In this document: piece by piece, positions 23,744-26,505 of the stretch | Position numbering within the stretch: the stretch's first letter is position 1 | How the letters are laid out: each line of letters starts with the position of its first letter | Assembly: GCA_030614245.1 (NCBI GenBank) | Contig: JAUWKK010000004.1 | Span: 1 to 26,505 of the forward strand | Source: Planctomycetota bacterium | GTDB taxonomy: Bacteria; Planctomycetota; PUPC01; JABMSA01; JAUWKK01 | Direction: 5' to 3' | DNA length: 26,505 bases | Program-made: the position numbers and the translations under genes | Notes under the pieces: model-generated | Told to the model about the DNA's origin: nothing | The model's input: the letters and a program-made list of their open reading frames with translations, nothing else | The model's database searches: none

Positions 23744-23895
23744 ATTCTGAGCCGTACTTCTCACAGTGGCTGACCTGCATCCGGTTGGCTGCAAGATGAT
23801 GGCACAGCGCAGAACGGGACGCGGCAATGCCGGGAGTTGCAAGATGCTTTTCTCCGGCGGCTCTCATCATTCATAGTCTCTGGGCCTTTTTCTAC

Positions 23896-23923
23896 TTGAC
23901 TCGCCGCGTAACCGGCCTAGAAT
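23896..23923 (+). promoter_or_regulatory. Promoter of the nfeD operon, probably leaderless
   Basis: TTGACT (23896-23901), 16-base spacer, TAGAAT (23918-23923). Transcription is expected to begin at about 23930, right at the ATG at 23931. No ribosome binding site is visible. An upstream ATG at 23922 lies within the -10 and is unlikely to be transcribed. Confidence 0.7.
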
Positions 23924-23930
23924 GGTTGTC

Positions 23931-25427
23931 ATGAAAGGGCGCATTACAGTTCCGCTTCTGCTGTTCGCATTGGGTCTGGCCCCGTCCAAGCCGGCCGAGG
24001 AAGAAACGGCCGCGCCCGCGGAAGCGGCGGCCTCCGACAAGGTTGTCTACGTAATTACCCTGCACAAGACAATCGACGCTGGGCTTGTATACTCGGCGCG
24101 CAGGCGCGTCGCCCAGGCGAAGCGCGATTTATATGATCTCGTGATCTTCGAGATCAACACCTACGGCGGATTTGCCATCTCCGGCCTGGACCTCGGCGAG
24201 CTGATCGCCAATGTCGATCGGGAAGACATCAAGACTGTCGCGTATATTCCCGAGAAAGCCATTTCGGCCGGCGCCCTTATTGCGATGTCCTGCCACGAGA
24301 TCGTAATGGGTCCCACAGCCAGCCTCGGCGACTGCGAGCCGATCTTCACAAAACCAGAAGGCGGAATCGAGACCGCACCCGAGAAACTCCAGAGCCCTCT
24401 GCGAGAGCGGTTCAGAACTTTTGCCAAGCGCAATGACTATCCCCCGGCCCTCGCTGTCGCCATGGTCACCAAAGATCTGGAAGTGTGGGAGCTGGAGCTT
24501 AAGGACGGATCGCGCAGGTACGTGCTGAAGAGGGACCTGGATAAGGAGATAAGGGAACTCGGCGACAATTTGGCCAACGAGCACGTGGTAGTCGAGAAAG
24601 GGCATCTACTCACTATGGGCACGCAGGAGGCTGTCAAGTATGGCTTCTGCAAACATGTGGCGAAAGACTTCGATGAAGTTCTGGAACTCTACAACCTGAA
24701 GGGAGCCACTGTCCGCCGGGCAGAGGTGAACTGGTCGGAGGAACTGGCGCGGTGGCTGGAGAAACTGGCGCCGCTGCTCATGATGATAGGCATCGTCGGG
24801 ATCATCGTCGAGATCAGGACACCCGGCTTCGGCTTGCCGGGGATTGTCGGCATAACCTGCCTGGTGATTGTCTTCTCGACGAAGTACGTGGCCGGCTGGG
24901 CGGAGACGTGGGAGATACTGCTTTTCATCCTTGGAGTGCTGCTGCTGGCGGTCGAGGTATTCGTCACCCCCGGCTTCGGAGTGCTGGGTGTGAGCGGCCT
25001 TGCGTTGATGGGTGTCAGCATCATTCTCTCGTTCCAGGATTTCGCCATCCCCCACACCCCATGGCAGCGGGATTTCTTTCTGACGAATATCACCATGCTG
25101 GGCGCGGTGATGGTAGCCGGATTGGCGGGAGCGCTGATAATCGGCCGCTTCCTGCCGCAGGTGCCGGTCTTCAACAAGCTGATACAGTCTGGAGAGAGCG
25201 CATCCGTGCTCACGACGGCCCAGGCCCCCGAACCGGGTTTCGAAACCGACATGATCGGCAGGATCGGCGAATGCGCATCCACAATGCGGCCGTCCGGCAG
25301 AATCCGCCTCGACGGCAAGACATTATGGGCGATGACGGAAGGCGACTTCCTCCAACGGGGCGACCGAGTGGAAGTCTATCGCGTCGAAGGCAATCGGATC
25401 ATCGTGCGCAGGGTTTCAGACGCATGA
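23931..25427 (+). CDS. nfeD: NfeD-family membrane-bound serine protease, long form
   Basis: A 498-residue protein of the long NfeD type. A signal peptide (about 1-20) leads into a ClpP/SppA-like protease domain (about 37-255) with the nucleophile Ser112 in KAISAGALIAM. Four or five membrane segments follow (about 280-420), then a C-terminal OB-fold domain (about 440-498, IGRIGECASTMRPSGRIRLDGK). Long NfeD proteins are membrane proteases paired with stomatin/flotillin partners, and a floA gene lies two genes downstream. The ATG at 23931 is favoured over one at 23922 because the latter overlaps the -10 element. The oligopeptide NTYGG (76-80) replaces the more usual NxPGG turn. Confidence 0.92.
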   Translation: MKGRITVPLLLFALGLAPSKPAEEETAAPAEAAASDKVVYVITLHKTIDAGLVYSARRRVAQAKRDLYDLVIFEINTYGGFAISGLDLGELIANVDREDIKTVAYIPEKAISAGALIAMSCHEIVMGPTASLGDCEPIFTKPEGGIETAPEKLQSPLRERFRTFAKRNDYPPALAVAMVTKDLEVWELELKDGSRRYVLKRDLDKEIRELGDNLANEHVVVEKGHLLTMGTQEAVKYGFCKHVAKDFDEVLELYNLKGATVRRAEVNWSEELARWLEKLAPLLMMIGIVGIIVEIRTPGFGLPGIVGITCLVIVFSTKYVAGWAETWEILLFILGVLLLAVEVFVTPGFGVLGVSGLALMGVSIILSFQDFAIPHTPWQRDFFLTNITMLGAVMVAGLAGALIIGRFLPQVPVFNKLIQSGESASVLTTAQAPEPGFETDMIGRIGECASTMRPSGRIRLDGKTLWAMTEGDFLQRGDRVEVYRVEGNRIIVRRVSDA

Positions 25428-25437
25428 GAGGACGCCA

Positions 25438-25932
25438 ATGAGCATCTGGGTGATGGTTGCGATAGTGGCACTGGGTCTCTTGGCCATACTGCTGGAACCT
25501 TTCGTGCCCACCGGCGGAGTTCTGGGCGTACTCGGCGCGATAGGGATGTGCGTCGGTGTCGGTATGGCCTATCATTACGAGGGTACAGGATGGGGCACGG
25601 CTTTTCTCATCGCCTGCCTGATACTCGCGCCGACCGCGGCCATCTTCGCGTTCAAGATTTTCCCCCGCACCCCGGTGGGTAGGCGCCTGATACTGAAATC
25701 GGAGCTTTCGATCGAAAACGGATTCCAGTCGGCCGATCCGACACTCGAGGAACTCGCCGGCCGGGAGGGCGTGACCATCACGATGCTGCGGCCCGTCGGC
25801 GTCGCACGCTTCGGAAACCGCCGCGTCGACGTCGTTACCGACGGAGAACTCATCGAGAAAGGCGAGAGGGTCCTCGTGATCGAGGTCGAAGGGAGCCGCG
25901 TGGTGGTAGAGAAAGCCCAACGCGATGCATAA
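25438..25932 (+). CDS. Short NfeD-like membrane protein
   Basis: A 164-residue protein with two N-terminal membrane segments (about 3-22 and 26-45), a third near 55-72, and a C-terminal OB-fold (about 105-160, LAGREGVTITMLRPVGVARFG). This is the short, protease-free NfeD form. The OB domain is thought to bind the flotillin-type partner. GAGAGGA overlapping the nfeD stop serves as ribosome site for the ATG at 25438. It lies between the long NfeD and FloA, the standard order of this membrane-microdomain operon. Confidence 0.9.
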   Translation: MSIWVMVAIVALGLLAILLEPFVPTGGVLGVLGAIGMCVGVGMAYHYEGTGWGTAFLIACLILAPTAAIFAFKIFPRTPVGRRLILKSELSIENGFQSADPTLEELAGREGVTITMLRPVGVARFGNRRVDVVTDGELIEKGERVLVIEVEGSRVVVEKAQRDA

Positions 25933-26028
25933 GCATCGAGCGGCATGGAAGGCAATCTCAGGGCAACTGCTTGACGAATCTCAATTACAGGTGATCGGAA
26001 ACCTCAAGAGAGCAAAGGAGACTGAGCC

Positions 26029-26505
26029 ATGGGAAACTTTGTATACGTGATTCTAGGCGTAGTAGTCATCATCGGCATCATCGCTGCTGCGGTGATCGCG
26101 CGTTTCTTCGGGCTGTGGCTCCGGGCGATGCTGGCAAAGGCCAAGGTGCCGATGTGGTCGCTCATCGGAATGTCGCTGCGGCGCGTCAATCCCGCCGTCA
26201 TCGTCGACTGCCGTATCATGGCTACCAAGGCGGGCATCCCGCTGGACACCGATCTGCTCGAGGCCCACTACCTCGCCGGCGGCGACGTCATCCGCGTCAC
26301 GCGGGCGCTCGTCGCGGCATCGAAGGCTCGTATCGATCTGGGCTTTGAACGAGCCACAGCCATCGACCTGGCGGGCCGAGACGTGCTCGATGCCGTCAAG
26401 ACGTCGGTGAATCCAATGGTCATCGACTGCCCCAACCCGGCCGCGGGGGGCTTGCCAATCGACTCCGTCGCCAAGGTCGGTTTCCAGGTGAAGGCCAAGG
26501 CCCGC
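26029..26505 (+). CDS. floA: Flotillin-like protein FloA, 5' part only
   Basis: The first 159 codons of a gene that runs off the right edge. It begins with one membrane-inserted segment (MGNFVYVILGVVVIIGIIAA, residues 1-20). The SPFH-like FloA core follows: LIGMSLRRVNPAVIVDCRIMA, LLEAHYLAGGDVIRV, AIDLAGRDVLDAVKTSVNP and the start of the VAKVGFQVKAKAR strand. FloA scaffolds functional membrane microdomains together with NfeD proteins. AAAGGAG at 26014-26020 lies 8 bases before the ATG. The gap of 96 bases from the short nfeD gene shows no terminator, so it is the third gene of the operon. About half of the usual length (about 330 residues) is present. Confidence 0.95.
   Translation, partial: MGNFVYVILGVVVIIGIIAAAVIARFFGLWLRAMLAKAKVPMWSLIGMSLRRVNPAVIVDCRIMATKAGIPLDTDLLEAHYLAGGDVIRVTRALVAASKARIDLGFERATAIDLAGRDVLDAVKTSVNPMVIDCPNPAAGGLPIDSVAKVGFQVKAKAR

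Overview
The window is GC-rich bacterial chromosomal DNA with 20 complete or nearly complete protein genes and one gene (floA) running off the right edge. I saw no rRNA, tRNA, CRISPR array, transposase or phage gene. Several features suggest an anaerobic or microaerophilic bacterium, possibly of the PVC group (Planctomycetota-like): rubrerythrin-like proteins, a flavodiiron/high-molecular-weight-rubredoxin pair, many TPR and lipoprotein genes, tandem YibE/F proteins, and intergenic spaces filled with short palindromic modules. This lineage guess is an inference from gene content and repeat style. No marker gene that could settle it is present.

Layout. 63-4902 (+) is a closely spaced run: zwf (glucose-6-phosphate dehydrogenase), a ZIP metal transporter, two rubrerythrin-like di-iron proteins, a flavodiiron protein, and a flavin-reductase/rubredoxin fusion (Hrb type). 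It reads as an NADPH, metal and oxygen/peroxide/NO defence cluster. The flavodiiron protein appears to have lost about 150 internal residues in frame, including one iron ligand and the whole flavodoxin domain. 5083-7985 (+) holds two overlapping YibE/F membrane proteins, the second fused to a TPR domain with a palindromic intergenic-type repeat translated at the junction. 8055-8171 is a nested inverted repeat that folds as a four-way junction between convergent genes. 8213-9631 (-) is a thiol-redox pair (DsbD/CcdA-like membrane protein plus exported TlpA-like thioredoxin) behind a clear promoter.

9954-12869 (-) carries an NSS sodium symporter and a six-bladed-propeller lipoprotein. 13041-15537 (-) carries an exported TPR protein with a LolA-like C-terminal half and a protein with a metalloprotease-like HExxH site whose catalytic Glu is Lys. 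16276-17199 (+) is ilvE. 17278-19457 (-) is a TPR protein translationally coupled to a histone-deacetylase-fold protein that carries a lipoprotein signal, so it would act outside the cytoplasm. 19662-21796 (-) is an MFS transporter and a sugar-phosphate isomerase/epimerase-like protein. 22502-23743 (+) is rsgA with a long basic N-terminal extension. 23931-26505 (+) is the membrane-organisation operon nfeD, short nfeD, floA (partial).

Non-coding content. Good sigma-70-type promoters can be read before most transcription units, several with a 16-base spacer and a TAGAAT -10. The intergenic spaces contain at least five recurring module families: tandem heptamers, a 53-base palindromic unit, GCCCC/GGGGC hairpins, a GTGGAGCAG hairpin, and a GGGTGCCACG-ended element. 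One copy of the last is flanked by a perfect 12-base direct repeat that looks like a target-site duplication. These modules sit in 5' leaders, supply a stop codon, and in one case lie inside a coding sequence, so they appear to be shaping genes here.
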